Assembly (NCBI GenBank): GCA_000708835.1
Contig: DF237150.1
Coordinates: 84,685 to 148,684 of the forward strand
DNA from: Klebsormidium nitens
Lineage: Eukaryota; Streptophyta; Klebsormidiophyceae; Klebsormidiales; Klebsormidiaceae
Direction: 5' to 3'
Length of the DNA: 64,000 nucleotides
Of the stretch, positions 11,301 to 28,860 are shown one piece after another. Under the pieces are notes generated by a model that saw nothing but the letters and a program-made list of their open reading frames with translations, was not told where the DNA came from and did not search any database. The translations under genes were made by a program, and so were the position numbers. Every line of letters begins with the position of its first letter. Positions within the stretch are counted from its first letter, which is position 1.

Positions 11301-13879
11301 CGGAATCTCGGATTGGATAAGTGAAATGGAAGGGACGAGGTGCTCCCCTTTTTACGGGGAGCAGCAGGGACCCAGCCAAGTGACTAGTTAACCTTTCCAT
11401 AGAATTTGGCAGCGAGACATGAAGGGGGATCTGCACGCGCGGACTTTGCTAACGGCCCCAAGGAGAAAAGCAGAGTAAACGACATAATTGAAGAGAGCGG
11501 TTCCGCCGGATGTGGAGTACATGAGTTGTTGGGCCTTCAGAGACTATCTGCCACCATAGTCCACCTGGTAACGAGGCCTCTATATCAGATGGATGACAGG
11601 ACAGGGCTCAGTGCAGGCGCAGGAAAATGTCAGTCCTCTCTGAACTGCCATATCAAGACAGTAAACCTGCTCAATACGAAACAAGGGGGACCTGTTTGCC
11701 TGATCCAACCGCACTCAACAGGGTTCCATACTGGACGTCAACTCCAGCAAAAATGCGGGACTCCGGCGCAGAGTGCAAAAATCTTCTCATGACTTCCGGG
11801 TCATGGTACACCAAAAGAACAATCCAACTCTTCCGCACCTTTCTGATAGGCTCCTCTGGCCGCCCCGTTGCGCAATCAATGACGGTGTGGATACCGACCA
11901 GGGCCGCCGGCAGGCTCTCGGGCTTTGTAAGGTCGCCCTGTAAAACACGGCCAAGCTCGTCAGTCCAATTTTCGCTCCTGACTTGTGCGCGAGGAAGCAA
12001 TGTAGCTTGCAGTCGCATCGAATTGACTATCATGAAGTTCAGTAGAAAGGGACCACCCGGGCCTGATCACTTTTCTCCAAAAGGAGAAGCGCAAATGAAG
12101 CCGTGAACATTGTTACAAAGCCTCAAGGCAAATGTGAGCCGCATGTTTGGCCAGCCGGTCATGTCCAGGTCTGCTTCTCCTTTGCAGCATTTGACACCGT
12201 CCATTTTGGAAGCAAGCTGCTGGAGCTGACTGATGCAGCAACCTCCAGGTTACCGCCCCTTGACAAACTTCCTCTTAACCCCAAGGTCTGCACAGGGCTT
12301 ATCAGGCCCAGGTTAACAGAAGAGCGTGCTTGAATGCCTTCAATGACTATGATCGTAAACTAGACACAATTTGATAACTGCCCTGCACAGAAACCAATGA
12401 ATATACCAGTAAGCTTTTGCCAGAGTGAGCTTCTTACCTGCACCGTCGTTGCCCCCCACTCCCTGAGGAACTCTGCAGACACCGGCCTGGGCCGCACAAG
12501 GCACCTGACATCGTAGCCCTCGTCGAGCGCCCTCCGAACAATCTGCCGCCCCAAGGTGCCGGTGGCACCAACAACTAGGATGCTCGTGTTTCTGACCGGA
12601 GTGCCGGACATGACAGCAGCAGTGGAAGCGGCTGCGCATTGAACTGCACAAGCGACGACGTTCTTAGATTAGGTCGGTGAGTGGCAGCAACATCTGCCCT
12701 AAGAAATGTGCACGTGCGAAGAGTCTGTTTAACGGTCGCGATAGCAAGAATGCCACCACTGCTAATATTCACTGTTGAACTAGGGCCGTGATCCAGTTCG
12801 TGTCTTGCCAAAGGGGTCTAAGACAATTCCAGAGCTTGTACCTAGTCACTTTACAGTGGGTGCTATTTGGACAGAGATGCAACGAACCCTAGATGGAAGC
12901 GTGGACAGCTTTTCAGAGCATCAAGCATGATTTCCCCAAGACTTTATGATACTTTGATCTATAGAAGATCACCGACCCTGACCAAAGCCTCGCCCTGCCT
13001 AAAACGGAGCCGCCTGTGCAGTAAGTAAGCAAGCTCCACTGCATTGCGACGCTTTCGATTTGCGCTTGCACTTAACAAGGTCTGAGAAGCTCAGAGAGAG
13101 CAAAGAAAAAGCAGAACCAGTGAAAATCCTGCCGAGGGACAGCAGTTATGGCCAACTTTGCCAACTTGAAGGACTTGTTCAGAAGCTTGCTGGCAGCTGA
13201 ATAGTGGAACAGAGTGCAGATCCGAATGGTCACAGAGAACCAAGTTGCCAATGCAGCATGCTCAGTCAAACACTCCATCAACTTCCAGCTCAATCTTCAC
13301 ATCTTACTGGACGGGATGCAGGTTTGGATGTCACTTCAGATTTTCATGAGCAATACAAAACCATATGGATAAGAGTGTCAGGTGCTTTTCCTCTCAACCA
13401 GCAGTTCAACTGGATGCTGCTAGACCACTTCCACTTCAAAGTTCAAACACCGGAAAGCAAACCCTCACAATGCAGGTCAGATCCCAAAGTCTCATTCTCA
13501 CACCCTCTTTGCCTTGCATCCATTCAGTGTTGGAGCTACCAATAACTGAAGCTGGTAGCGAGTCGCATACTCTTCTCAAAATACAGCATTCTTCGAAGAC
13601 CGGGTAAATTCAAGCAGATACCTTCCGCTGGAGCTCACCTTTCCTAGCGTCGCTCACTTTTCCCACTCGTGCTTGTTGAGGCACTGCCATATCATTCCTA
13701 AACTGGCCATGCTTAGCAGCGGGAGCCCCCAAGAAGGCACTCCGGCCAACCGCCTCTGATTTAACAGGCTTCGGCAGGGCGGCAAAACTTTCCTGGTGCC
13801 TTGTTGTGCGCTGCGAAGTTAGGCCAAGGCTTGCTCCCGTTTGCAGCGAGCATCTGCACGCATGCATTGTCGCGGCCAT
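8372..13879 (-). CDS. HCF244: HCF244/Ycf39-type photosystem II assembly factor
   Basis: This is an atypical short-chain dehydrogenase/reductase-fold protein of the HCF244 (cyanobacterial Ycf39) family. In plants HCF244 is needed for psbA translation and D1 assembly at the thylakoid, with OHP1/OHP2. Nine exons on the minus strand keep phase throughout: 13879-13639, 12643-12438, 11937-11839, 11287-11093, 10538-10446, 10203-10108, 9602-9462, 8770-8679 and 8456-8372. They give 415 aa against 395 in Arabidopsis. The first exon is a Ser/Thr/Arg-rich plastid transit peptide. It joins to KVQCAAAS, a likely processing zone. The nucleotide-binding motif GATGTLG lies at residues 106-112. Conserved family blocks follow: [51 protein letters not shown] and LKKLKDLKA near the C-terminus. 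The start ATG was chosen as the first one giving a transit peptide in the exon with a clean GTGAGC donor. The gene is divergent from ftsH2. Introns 3 and 6 contain decayed copies of downstream exon starts. Confidence 0.95.
9693..9874 (-). repeat. Decayed copies of HCF244 exon 7 start inside intron 6
   Basis: Two segments (about 9693-9746 and 9835-9874) resemble the 3' splice site and first ~45 bases of exon 7 (high end at 9602). Shared strings include the tract equivalent to GATGATCTGC on the plus strand. Acceptor-equivalent positions fall at 9736 and 9864, that is 134 and then 128 bp apart. A third, weak candidate near 9997 would continue the step at 133 bp. Reading frames are broken, so these are relics and not exons. 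Confidence 0.6.
11531..11580 (-). repeat. Decayed copy of HCF244 exon 4 start inside intron 3
   Basis: The plus-strand string AGTCCACCTGG, which marks the acceptor of exon 4 (exon high end 11287), recurs with flanking similarity at 11558-11568. The spacing is 277 bp, about twice the ~130-140 bp step seen elsewhere. About 24 of 34 aligned bases agree by eye. Confidence 0.45.
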
Positions 13880-19528
<5,649 letters not shown>

Positions 19529-20696
19529 AGCTTCGAGCTTAGGTACTTGTGGGTGTACAAAAGTAGGCCAACATGACTTCATAATGCATATTTTGCAGAT
19601 TTAACGAGTTGCGATTTGTGCTACACAAGGAAAGCGGATTTCCAACACTTCTTATAAAGATGCCTTCACATTTTCGCCTCAACGGTTTTGATGGCAAGGT
19701 AACAAGCACACAAACTCGAGGCAACAAGCACAAAGTTGATGCTCGTGTTGAGTATTTTGCGTTTATAAGTTTCTTGATGGTGATTGGGTTTATCCGATAG
19801 ATACAAGCATTGGAATACATGGTGTTGCGGCGATATGCTCAATTAGCGCCATGATTTTTAGGTTTGTGGTTCCTATGGAATTGATCTTTTGTTGGGTTGT
19901 TGTGCAACATAATCATTGAATGTCGCGACTCACTGCTTTCACATGCAATCGTATATCTTTACCAAACTTGCATGCTATACTGTAGCTATTGTTCTGATGC
20001 ATTATAACATAAAGGCCAGCATGTAGGAGCGTGTACTACCTATATAAGATTGACTGACGTACCATTTTGAACTGTGCTACGTATGCGATGCGGAGTTTCT
20101 CGTGGTAACTTCTCAATCATAAACGCCCTTAAAGACACATCAAGCCATGAAGCCAATCCCCATCAAACCTACGTTTGTTCGTTAACACTAACAGCTTGTC
20201 AGAGCTTGCTATGCGACGACAAAGGGATGCTGATTTCATAGAGCTTCCACTTGCATGCATGCTTGGTTCTTGTCTCAAGTTCGACAAGTTTGTAACACTC
20301 GCGCTATCCCACTCCACATGCAAAACAAGATTCGGACATGCATGTGCCTAGTGCCAACTCATTGTACCTCTTCGGAGCGTGGCTAGACGGTAGGGAACTC
20401 TGGAATATTGACCATTGCGGCAGCATGCCAGCTTGCAACGACATGAATGACATCAGTGGTACAGCTTCATCCGACAGGAGTACGTACCTACCTTACCTGG
20501 CGGCTTCAAGAACAAGTATTCACCATAATACTATGGTGATTTCAAACCTGGTGGCCCGTGGGGCTGTCTAAGACGAATCTCGTTGCATGACGCAATCAGC
20601 TTCGAAATGACGAAATGGTGATGAAAAAGAGAAAAGCAGGAAGCTTTCATGTCACTGTCGTCTTTATAGAAGCTAGAGGTGCAATTTGCAAAAGGT
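19529..20696. other. 3' flank of FtsH2, no further gene seen
   Basis: This presumably begins with the FtsH2 3' UTR and is fairly AT-rich. Short open frames (for example 20338-20571 +) have no support. No repeat was noticed. Confidence 0.4.
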
Positions 20697-20769
20697 TTCC
20701 GTTGCCGGGATTTGAACCCGGGTCGCGCGGGTGAGAGCCGCGTATCCTAACCGACTAGACTACAACGGA
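20697..20769 (-). tRNA. trnE-CUC: tRNA-Glu (CTC anticodon)
   Basis: This is a 73-nt cloverleaf on the minus strand. The acceptor stem TCCGTTG pairs with CAACGGA, followed by discriminator A. The D-arm contains TAGTCTAGTCGG (A box), and the anticodon loop CTCTCAC has anticodon CTC at 20735-20733. The anticodon stem is CGCGG/CCGCG, and the T-arm carries GGTTCAAATCC (B box). The sequence follows the eukaryotic tRNA-Glu pattern closely. A TTTT run lies just downstream on the transcribed strand as a pol III stop. No intron is present. Confidence 0.95.
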
Positions 20770-20991
20770 TGGATGTGATTGTTGCCGTTTCACTAAATAT
20801 ATATTCAATTAATACTCAATGTCAGTTGCTTTATAGTGTGTCTGCCAGGCCTGGGCCCTGACCATGCAAATGTAGGTACGACCTTAGCCTTAGGCCTGGT
20901 AGGGGCGCCAGCACGTTTCAAAGGCATGCAAGGTCCTTTGCAAGAGGGCCTGTGACGGCAACACAGCCTCAGGTTCAGCCTACACTCCACC

Positions 20992-23900
20992 ATGTCTCGA
21001 GGATTGCAGGCAAGGATGGCTACGTCTGCCAGCATTTCCTTTTCTGCAGGGCTTTACGATCCCCCAGACGCTGTGCGCGATGGCCTGCATGCGGCGGAAG
21101 GGGACACCTTTGATCTCAATCTTCTCAGAACAAAGTCCGTGAATCCCACACCGCTAAAAAGAAAATCCTCAGAAGACGTGAGCCGCCTTGATAGGTTGCT
21201 GCACAGGAGGGTCAGCCTGGGGGGCAAGTGTCAGGGCTTGCATCTAGACCCGGAGACAGAGCAGAAAGCGATGACGATAGGGAACAAAATTGCTCATGCA
21301 GCTGCAGAAACTTACTTGATCACACGGCTGGCCTTCATTCTGTTGAGATCTTTTGGGTGAGTGGTGAAGAGCCCCTTGATCAGTTGCAAGTTCTTTGCTG
21401 ACTAGGCGGTGTTCTGCAGTGTGGCAGCTTTGAACCTGCATGTGTGCTCCGCTTGTGGTCTTGTTTTGTTGCGGCGCTCCTCAGCCTATTATTTGAAAGT
21501 TACTTTGTTCAGAGTGATCAGATCAAGTTTAGAAAGAACGTTAAGTCTCTTTCTATTGCCTCCGTCTTGCTTTTCTTCATTTGGATCCCTTTTTGCCCAC
21601 TCTTTGATCTCCAAGTTTTGGATCCTTTTAAGCCTTAGACCTGCTTGCTTCAGAATGCTCACCACCCTGCATCGATGGGAACTGAGTATGCCCCAATTAC
21701 TGCCCCTAAAAGGGGCTGTGAGGCACCTTTCAATTGAGATTTCTGGAGATGACGCCCAATCCAAAGCCCGACTTCTGTGGCTTACCTTTGTATGTACAGG
21801 GTAGATCATATCTGGCCCTGTTAGATAATCGTAGAATGATTGTGGGTCAATATGGATCAGAGCAGACCCTCGTTGTACTGCTTTTGCGGGCTGCAATTCC
21901 AGAATATGATGGGACGCTCAAAGGAAACAGTCATCTGAACAAAGAACAATGCTCACATGCAACGAAAGGTGCGTTAGGTGAGAGCTTCATTGTCTTCTTA
22001 CAGGGTTGGCTACCAGTGGATACAGAAGGCGATCTTCCTCGTTATCTATGCTGCGCTTCTGGCCCCAGGCTTCGCACAAGGTCAGGCTGCCCCTCGCTGC
22101 ATCCTGGGATGATCAGGCTCTGGAAATCGCACTAGTGCCTTCACATGAAAGAGTTTTGTTCCTTGATGTACAAGCACTGACGCCTTAGCCGGTGTTTGTG
22201 GCATGGTTCATCTCAAAGCGCATCTGCAAAGCGTCATGATAAAATAGTTTTGGATACACTGAAGCAGAAATACTTCTTGTTCCCAGTTGCTCTTCAGTGG
22301 TCGAATCCGTTTGGAATGGCATGGTAGACATCAGAGTTTCAGGATGAAAGACCTGGCGCTTTTGTACTGCTCATGTTGCGTGGCCCCCGGGGCTTACTGG
22401 AAAACGAAATGACCAGAAAACGAAGGCGGATCTTACAAGTCGTTCTCCATTCTTGCCTTGCTTCTTCCAGTTGGGTGGTACTACTTTCAATCGCCTCGTG
22501 TCTGGCGGAGCGTTGTGTACGGGCCACACCCACGAAACAGGCTTGACCTTTACTTTCCGGAGGATAGGACCAAGCCGCGACCAGTGGTCATCTTCATAAC
22601 TGGAGGCGCATGGATTATCGGGTAAGCTGCCTACCATTGAGATCTGCTTGAGTACGGATCCTGCCATTCCGTAAAACAGTTGAACTTTGAAGGAAAGGTG
22701 TCGACAGCCGTTCTTGTTTCCATTCCCTGAGTGCAAAATCGTTTAGGACCCTTCAGGACAGTCTCTCATGTTCGGCCCTGAGAAAGGGTCAGGCAGGAAA
22801 GAATGATGACGTAAGCCTCCAAGCAGTCTGTGAAGTCTTCACGCCTGTGTTGGTGGGAAGGCTGCTAAATAAAACCGGAGCGGATGATTGAGGTTCGTCT
22901 TTCCAGTCCCATGTTTGCTGCATACGACTGAGACACCCTTACAGCCAATGCGTTTCGAGACAGGAGACTGCTGCTCAAAGGCCTTATTTCAAAATAGCGT
23001 TCCCTTCTTTCCTAAACAAAAGAAAGTTAGCCAGGTATACTTAGGCCTTACTCAAAGGACTACGTCCACGGTGCAGGTACAAAGCGTGGGGGGCGTTGCT
23101 GGGCCAATCCTTGTCCGCACGAGGGGTGATCGTCGCCTGCCTAGACTATCGGTGAGTCACGCCCCAAGTCTATGTGGTTCAGATTTCGTGGGAAGAGGGT
23201 GCGGACGTTGAAGTGGCTCGTTATTCCAGAAAACTTCTCGACTTGATCCTAATTACTCATAACGAAAATCGTATGACGGTTCACTCCAAAATCAGAGCCG
23301 CATCTGGCCGGTAGACTGCGTCCACAGTCAAAGCTGTTGCTGCATTTTGAGCGCGTGAGATGAGCATTACCTGAGCGTCTCCAGGAATTCTTGTCAAAGC
23401 GAACATTTCACTCTGCGAGCATTTCACTTTGCGAAAGAAACGGCCTCTGCTTTCGGCAGACAAAAGACCGGACGGTCGTGTAGCAGGACGCTCGATTTCA
23501 ACCGCGATCCTGAGCCGCCGAACAGTCTGTGAGGCAAATTATCTTCAAAGTCCCCCCCTGCGTTTGCAGGAACTTTCCGCAGGGAACGGTGATTGATATG
23601 CTGCTCGACGTCAGCAACGGCATCAGCTGGGTGCTGGAGAAGGCCAACGAGCTCGGGGGAGATCCACAGTCGTGAGCCTCTCAGCTTTGGATATTCGCAC
23701 TCTTCGTTCTGTTCTTCCGAACGGCCCAGACATCTGTTTTCTTGCATCCAGTGAATGCCGTTCTTGTCATTCTTTCGACATTCGTCGATGCTAGTGCTTC
23801 CGATGTAGACGCGTCGCCTCGGCGGAAGAATCATACACTTTTATCTCTTGAGATTGAAGTCACGTTGATTTGCATGGGTGCGGGAATGCGTAGTTAGTCG

Positions 23901-26900
23901 GCGGCGTTCGTATGCGCTTTCGTACCAATCAGCGGAGGTAGGTTCTTTCTCTGTTCAACTGCAATCTTCTCTTACGCTTGAATTTGTCCTTGCGCTTATG
24001 GCCTCTTTACAGCGAGCTTAACTTTTGGATGCCCCCTCGCGCCTATGCGTTCTCTGATTCCTTTGGTCGCCACTTGTGGCTTTTCGCTGTGGACTGGACA
24101 AAGGGACGCGGCGCGCTCCCGCGCAGCTCTTCTCAGAAGGTCAAGTGACTCCTCGCATGCAAAAACGGAACTCACAGAGTCTTCCACATCTTAGTAGGTC
24201 AATCAAAACAAAAAAAATTCATAGAATTTTGCACTTTGCGGCAGGGTCGTATTGGTGGGCCAGTCGGCTGGCGCGCACCTCGGTTCGCTCGCGCTCCTGA
24301 AGCACGCCATCAAAGAGGCGAACGGGCTGGAGCGGCTGAACTGGAGCCTGAAGCAGATTCGGGCCTTCGTCGGCGTTTCCGGTGGGTAAGAGCCCAAAGC
24401 GCCTTTGCCCAGCTTCTTCAAAGAAGGCCTTGAGTTTCGACGCTCGGGAGATGCACACTCAGCGAGTCTGAGTCTTTTTGGACGGATTGGATCGGAACGG
24501 CCAATTGGGACCCCCTGCACCTTCGATCAGTTTTGAAGGACGTGCATGTCCTATGCCCACTTTAAGCCCACTGTGAGTACTCTTATTCCGGTGTTCCAGC
24601 ATGTGAAGTGCTCTGTTGCGTGTGAAGTGCTCTTCTGAAGTTTGCAGGGCTTGGCGAAAAGCGGTCTAGAGTCGGCCGTTCAGAGCCTCCTTTCAAGTGC
24701 TTCGAGAAATGCTTTCCTTATGGTTTGAACCAGCCGTTTGCGGATTCCGCCCCCTTCTGCTGTGGCCAATTGCAGGGACGGTTTGTAGAGGGTCTCGCAG
24801 GAGTTCGAATTTGCGTCCAGAGGTTGCAGGTATTTGACTAGGCTCGTTCGTCTGATAGTTTAGCTTTGTGGTTGATGGATCCACTTAGGTCGCTGCACAG
24901 CAGCTTCGAGAGAGTACAGATTTCTTACGATGTACGTTTGTCGGTGCAGGTACAATCTGCACGAGTTGATGGACCACTTCCACGAACAAGGGTTGTATCG
25001 CTCAATCTTTGAAAAGTGAGGGCTCTCTCCCGACATGGGACTCTTGCGCAATCCCTATTGCAGTGCGTGTCACGTGCGCTTCTGCGTGCTGCATGATTTC
25101 AGAGCCCGTAAGCACTCCACCGTCGAACAAAGTGAACGTGCTTACCGTCAGAAGCCCTTGCCTATGATTGTGAAATTTATGCGATCTTGAACGCATGGAA
25201 TTAAAACACGTGTCATGTTCCGCCAGGATCATGGACGGGAAGGAGGTCATGCCCTTTTTTTCGCCGGAGGCAATCCTTGAGTCAAAGGCTTTTGCCGGGA
25301 GCGAAAACGCAGCCAAGCTGGTGCCCCCTGTGACACTGCTGCATGGGACGCGCGACAAGTCCATACCTCACCAAGCAAGGTGCCGCTTTCTTCCTTCTTA
25401 AAGCCCACTTAGTATAGCTAATTCTTTCCTTAAGTAGTGAGCGTTAAGCGTTCTCTACATGCATTTGGTGTTGGTACACGTGATTAAATTAACCGGAGAG
25501 CAAGACACAGTCAGCTGGCTGTTTTGCTAGCATCCGACAGTGGTTGGATCCCGCTGTACAGTCGCATCCATGTCTTGCACTTGTTCGTGCTGGTTGATCC
25601 ATGCTCAAATGACCACGATTATGTTTTAGGCTTGTTGCGGCGTTTGGCCGGACGGGGGAAGAAGAGGTCGACTTTCTGGTTGGCTTGAGCTGTAAGCAGT
25701 CCGGATATGCCTGCAAGTTTGACACCACGGTCGCTCGTCCGCGTTTGAGGATTTATTCACAAAGATCTGTTGCCTTGCAGCGAGCGCTTTGCTGAGAAGC
25801 TGAAGAAGCATGGGATTGCAGCAACCACGCGCATCTTCGTTGGCAAGTCGCACACTGACCCAATCATCCAGGTTTGTTGTAACACTCGCTTTTCTCCTTC
25901 AATCTTGCTTCATCTATCTTTTTTCCTTTTTCCTGATTCTTTGTTTGTCATCTCTGTGTACTGCTGACCTTTCTTCCTCGATCTGTCGAGCATCTGCTGT
26001 TTGATTGGTTCTAGCCGTCGAATGTTGTCAGCAATTCCTTGTTTCACTAATGTGTTGACCTTCTGCGGAGAGGTTCAATCTCTCTAAGACTTCCTCAATG
26101 CGTCTTGCGACGGTGAGCCGTCTTTTCAGGAGTCAAGCAGCATTTCTCTCTCCTACACACTGTTGTTCGTTCCGAAATCCACGGGCAAGCGGCTGTGTAA
26201 GTAGGAGTTGCCATTCACCCATGGCTCACTCTTGGTGTATTGCTCCAGACTGCTGCTCACACAAATCAATTGTCAGCGGGGCAATTTTCAGCGGGGCAGA
26301 TTGCTATTTCTATGACACTGTGACGGCGCCAGATCGAAGGTGTTAAAGTGGGCGTCGGGGTATAAAACCGGTATTTTTCAGACCAAATCGGGTTTCGGCC
26401 GAGTCGCTGTAGCTCAGGTGGCTAGCGCGCTCGCCTAGACTTGGCCAAAAAGTCCGAGGTCCCGCGTTCGAACCACAGAATTGCTACTTTGCTTCTTCTT
26501 TTTTGCCGCACCCAGCTATTTAGGCATGCTTTTGGGGCCCTACCGGGCACCTGATTTGAGCCCAGACAGGCCATCCGACGATCTCAGATTGTTCAAGGAA
26601 ATATGGGGCTGATCGAACGGCTAGATTCACAATTATTTTGACTGTACCGGGCAAAGCATTCCGTGACGTCATACAGCCTCGGCGGTACCTCTAGCTCCCA
26701 AAGTACCGTACCTACGCACCCCGGTACGCTGACGACTTTCTGATGTCACTAGCAATCGCGACCGTTCGATGGATGGGGCACCGATCGAGCCGATGGAATC
26801 CTGGGCGTACGATCAAAACGGGACCCGCGGGTCCCACGCCCACTTTAAGCTTACGCATCAACCCATCGAGCTCGTATGCTGTCTACACATGCCCCCGGGC

Positions 26901-27250
26901 CCTGACGTTTTGTCAAGTAAAATCTTCGTCATCTTGTCCGGAACAATTGCGCCAGTTTAATGGTTCGTTCTTTGTCTAGGATTATGCGTCCGTCAAATAG
27001 ATTTGCGCCTCAATCAGCGAGAGGAATTCTGGACTTTATTGACTTTCGACATCATCATTTCTTCTCAACCCCAACGTGTGTGCCCGTGCAGGACCCATTG
27101 CGCGGCGGTAAAGACGATCTCATGGAGGCAGTCCTGGCCGTTCTCTATGAAGGCATCGATGAAGGCGGGTGGCCAGCGGCACGTCCAGCCAGACGACGGA
27201 TGGTGCCCGAGCCGTTAATTGCTCTCGCAGGGAGAGCATGCCCCTTTTAA
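20992..27250 (+). CDS. ICME: Isoprenylcysteine alpha-carbonyl methylesterase-like hydrolase
   Basis: This alpha/beta hydrolase resembles plant ICME, which removes the methyl ester from prenylated protein C-termini at ER/Golgi membranes. Ten phased exons: 20992-21356, 22004-22080, 22471-22621, 23077-23151, 23570-23671, 24245-24385, 24950-25015, 25227-25379, 25781-25871 and 27092-27250, giving 459 aa (Arabidopsis ICME 427). A polar N-terminus precedes [10 protein letters not shown] and a hydrophobic segment at about 123-147 ([14 protein letters not shown]), the likely membrane anchor. Then come NRLDLYFP, the oxyanion-hole motif GGAWIIG near 192-198, DYRNFPQGT, nucleophile GQSAG with Ser264, GGYNL, Asp369 in HGTRDKSIP and His401 in KSHTDP. 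This completes a Ser-Asp-His triad. The start is the first ATG of the exon; a second ATG lies eight codons later. The last intron (1,220 bp) holds a tRNA-like unit. Related ICME-like paralogues cannot be told apart without a tree. Confidence 0.92.
23450..23500 (+). repeat. Possible decayed copy of methylesterase exon 5 start
   Basis: A TTTCGGCAG acceptor-like string ends at 23459. It is followed by sequence that shares patches such as ACGGT and GCTCGA with the first 45 bases of exon 5, which starts at 23570. The offset is 110 bp. Similarity is modest and needs alignment. Confidence 0.3.
26404..26504 (+). other. tRNA-like pol III unit in methylesterase intron 9
   Basis: A tRNA-type A box (TAGCTCAGGTGG, about 26410) and B box (CGTTCGAACC, about 26465) sit at normal tRNA spacing and are followed by a T6 tract at 26499-26504. 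A TATAAAA string lies about 40 bp upstream, as is common for plant tRNA genes. The middle can form a GACTT/AAGTC hairpin with a 7-base loop, but position 33 is not T. The acceptor ends pair over only about 4 bp, so this is not a standard tRNA. A tRNA pseudogene or the head of a tRNA-derived SINE is most likely. Confidence 0.4.
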
Positions 27251-28860
27251 AGAGGGCCGGCCACATGTCTTGCACTGTACACAAGCATAGGCTATCACGC
27301 ACGCAAATATTAGCACGCATGCACTGCATAAACATTAAGTAGCCGCCAGGTTGAAGCACTATCCGTTGAATACTTCGACGGTGAAAGAATTCGGTAAAAG
27401 TAATAAGCAGAATCATTACAAGTAGCTCGGGTTGCTCCGAAGAAGTAATGATCAGTTCCGGAAGTTTGTAAGAGCTGATCTGAGCCGACGCAAAGTAGGT
27501 ACCGATAAAGAGAGACTGTCAAATCAGCTCGAGCTGCCGCAAGCCAGGAACCAACATTTTCGTAGACCATGGCGCATGTTGACATGGTCAAATATGGAAA
27601 AAAGTACAGATATCGAATCCATACAAGGTTTGGACAGGATGACAATCGTTCCGCAGCCTATACAATTGAACAATCTTCAATGAGAAGGTCGAGCCGTACC
27701 TCATATGCCATCAGGTTGTTCCGCAATGTACGTTGTGCTGCGTGAACTTTGCACTGCAAAAAGGTTAGTACGAGCACTTCCACCGAGAAGCTGGGATAAG
27801 CTATAGCGCGACCATGGATCAAATTCAAGAATAACAGTAAGCCGAGATAGTAATATGGTAACCGTAGGGTTAGTTTGGGGGTTAGGGTGGGTACGGGTGC
27901 GGAGCGGGTGTCTTCCTGGGTTAGGGCTTTTAGTGTTAGTCGGAGCTTATTATTATCTTGGCTTACTTTTCGGTACTTAAAAGTTAAAGGTATCTTTCTT
28001 GAGTTTCATCCTAGTTTCATCCGCCATGGGGGCCCTTTGGTGTGCCCACGTGCATTTACACGCTGTCGTCCCGGACAGGGGTCCGAGATCATTCCACGAC
28101 CAAGGCTTGCCCGAGCCCCGTGGTCCACGTGCTTTGAGTAATCGACGGTCCGGATATATCTGGATTATGTGGATGTAATGATGGCTGTTCGTGACCATCC
28201 GTACGCAGTCATCATATCAGGAATCCCCCTTCCTTCTTTGGAATGATGGCACCAGTTCCAATCCCATTCTTGCTGCATTGGGGGCGCCAAAAGAAGTTGC
28301 CAGGGAAGCTGTGCAATGTGGACGTAAAATAGGGGGAAAGCAGCTGTTCAGGTCAATTGGATGCAAGCTGCATGGAGCTCTAGCAGTGGCATTGCTGTCG
28401 CGGCGCGCTTTTGATTCGGCAGCGGTACGAGCGAACACCAGCTTCTTAGTTGTTTCGTTTGAGGGGGTTGCATCAGAGTTTATTGGCAGGCTGTCACGGC
28501 TTAAGAGTGTCAGAGCTTCCTGTATTGAAAATCTGAACCACTTTCGGATTAAGGTTTGGCAGCATTCTGGGTTGCCCCTTTCAAGATCCACGTACTTTCA
28601 CTGTGGCCAGAAGCATAACCGACAGGAAGGTCTGGCAGTGATTCGGACTGAGAGGAATGCAAGGAGACCGGTGGCATTGCTGCTGTGTATCAGCAGAAGT
28701 TCTTATCAATTGCCCCAATTGCTGGTCTTGAAAGACTTGGAGATCTTCAGTAGGGTTTCTCAGTGCCGACATTGAAATTACTTTTGAGCTGGCAGACCTA
28801 CTGTAGCATTTCCATCACGGCAGTCAGATACTGTCTCTCTACTCAGAGTCCTCTCGAGTG
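27251..28860. other. Intergenic stretch with a G-quadruplex motif
   Basis: No gene is firmly supported. A 194-codon plus-strand frame at 28191-28775 and an overlapping 124-codon minus frame at 28217-28591 lack domains and compete with each other. At 27867-27891 four G-runs (3, 5, 3 and 3 G) with short loops fit a canonical G-quadruplex pattern. The part next to 28861 probably includes the 5' UTR and promoter of the next gene. Confidence 0.35.

Noticed and set aside
27864-27920. Interstitial telomere repeats (GGGTTAG-like strings)
   Set aside because: The strings are not in tandem and do not follow TTTAGGG or TTAGGG units; they read as generic G-rich sequence.
28191-28775. 194-codon plus-strand frame upstream of the NTF2-like gene
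   Set aside because: No domain or start context, and a competing minus frame overlaps it; left as unassigned intergenic sequence.
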